The position numbers were made by a program, and so were the translations under genes. 64,000 nucleotides of DNA, taken from Rhizobium giardinii bv. giardinii H152 (GTDB lineage: Bacteria > Pseudomonadota > Alphaproteobacteria > Rhizobiales > Rhizobiaceae). Each line of letters opens with the position of its first letter. Position 1 is the first letter of the stretch. Below the pieces are notes generated by a model. It was not told the origin of the DNA and searched no databases. It saw only the letters and a list, made by a program, of their open reading frames with translations. This document shows positions 63,711-64,000 of the stretch, piece by piece. The stretch is taken from positions 145,412 through 209,411 of the forward strand of contig NZ_KB902746.1 of NCBI RefSeq assembly GCF_000379605.1, in the 5' to 3' direction.

Positions 63711-64000
63711 TTTTTTGTCCAAGTCAATGTTTCCCGTCTTTCGTCTTGCGGCTGGGCACCTGCCGCGCCCGCAAGTGACGGCACCCTCCATCAGGGCGGG
63801 GCTTCCCCATGCCGGCGTTTACAACCACCCCAAGTCCAAAGAGGATTTGATCGTGAAGTCAACCCAGAATGGCTGGAGCGACCTTGGAACGATATGCAGT
63901 CATGGATCCCGTCGCTGTCATGAAACTCGGTATCTCGCGCGCGCCGGACAACCCCCGTCCGAGCATGCACGGTCGCGGCCTTGAGTTGCAAGGGCGCTCG
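63711..64000 (+). other. Window end: possible TetR-type regulator fragment
   Basis: At about 63808-63890 the plus strand reads AGVYNHPKSKEDLIVKSTQN, resembling the helix-turn-helix end of TetR regulators (GVYNHFxSKEDL). It continues in another frame as ERYAVMDPVAVMKLGIS to the window end. There is no start or binding site, so if real it is a remnant, or a gene whose other part lies beyond the window. Nothing else is seen. Confidence 0.3.

Noticed and set aside
1-64000. CRISPR array, tRNA, rRNA, replication origin, complete insertion sequence or prophage
   Set aside because: I looked for regularly spaced repeats, transposase or integrase motifs, RepABC proteins and tRNA-like cloverleaf segments and found none.

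Overview
The window looks like an accessory replicon (megaplasmid or chromid) of a plant-associated alphaproteobacterium in the Rhizobiaceae, most like Sinorhizobium/Ensifer. The reasons are high GC, dense co-directional operons, many ABC uptake systems each next to its own LacI, MarR, LuxR or two-component regulator, a bgsA-type beta-glucan synthase, a phasin, and the absence of rRNA, tRNA or core housekeeping genes. All assignments are made from the sequence alone; no database search was run.

Layout. 1-2.4 kb: end of a bgsBA-like mixed-linkage beta-glucan operon and a decayed ORF. 2.6-7.4 kb (minus strand): a tightly coupled operon of XRE regulator, SARP/TPR regulator, a 71-residue peptide, YcaO and TfuA, then an 82-residue helical protein. 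It looks like a peptide backbone-modification (thioamide-type RiPP) system with no recognised description. 7.9-12.1 kb: LacI regulator divergent from a polar amino acid ABC importer, with two operator palindromes between them. 12.3-14.1 kb: SRPBCC protein and a class III nucleotide cyclase. 14.5-19.6 kb: orphan LuxR-type pseudo-receiver regulator and sgaA-mcl-mtkA-mtkB (part of the serine cycle), with two related ~160-bp repeats on either side of the four enzyme genes. 20.3-21.9 kb: BCCT transporter. 22.1-27.4 kb: ribose-type ABC importer with divergent LacI, two identical operators and a decayed ribokinase.

28-34.9 kb: assorted regulators and envelope proteins (cupin-XRE, SDR, L,D-transpeptidase, small lipoproteins), and a three-gene unit of ICMT-like methyltransferase, E2-like acyltransferase and an SDR fused to a SEC-C zinc motif. 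35-39.2 kb: AttH/CrtC-like secreted protein with an FtsX-type ABC exporter. 39.4-41.7 kb: secreted protein, phasin with a strong terminator, decayed vapBC.

42-49.9 kb: a complete plant-signal locus. A LuxR solo carries the W57M/Y61W substitutions of the OryR/PipR subfamily. It is translationally coupled to one proline iminopeptidase and divergent from an operon with a second iminopeptidase and a full peptide ABC importer. 50.3-57.9 kb: NarL-type two-component system divergent from a sugar ABC importer with an SMP-30 lactonase. 58.4-63.7 kb: thiol peroxidase-like protein, hydrolase remnant, thiolase, aldo/keto reductase, MFS transporter and MarR regulator with two matching operator sites.

The two most interesting systems are the YcaO-TfuA peptide operon (2.6-7.4 kb) and the PipR-type locus (42-49.9 kb). 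The window also holds at least three clear pseudogenes (ribokinase, vapBC, alpha/beta hydrolase), in keeping with an accessory region in flux.
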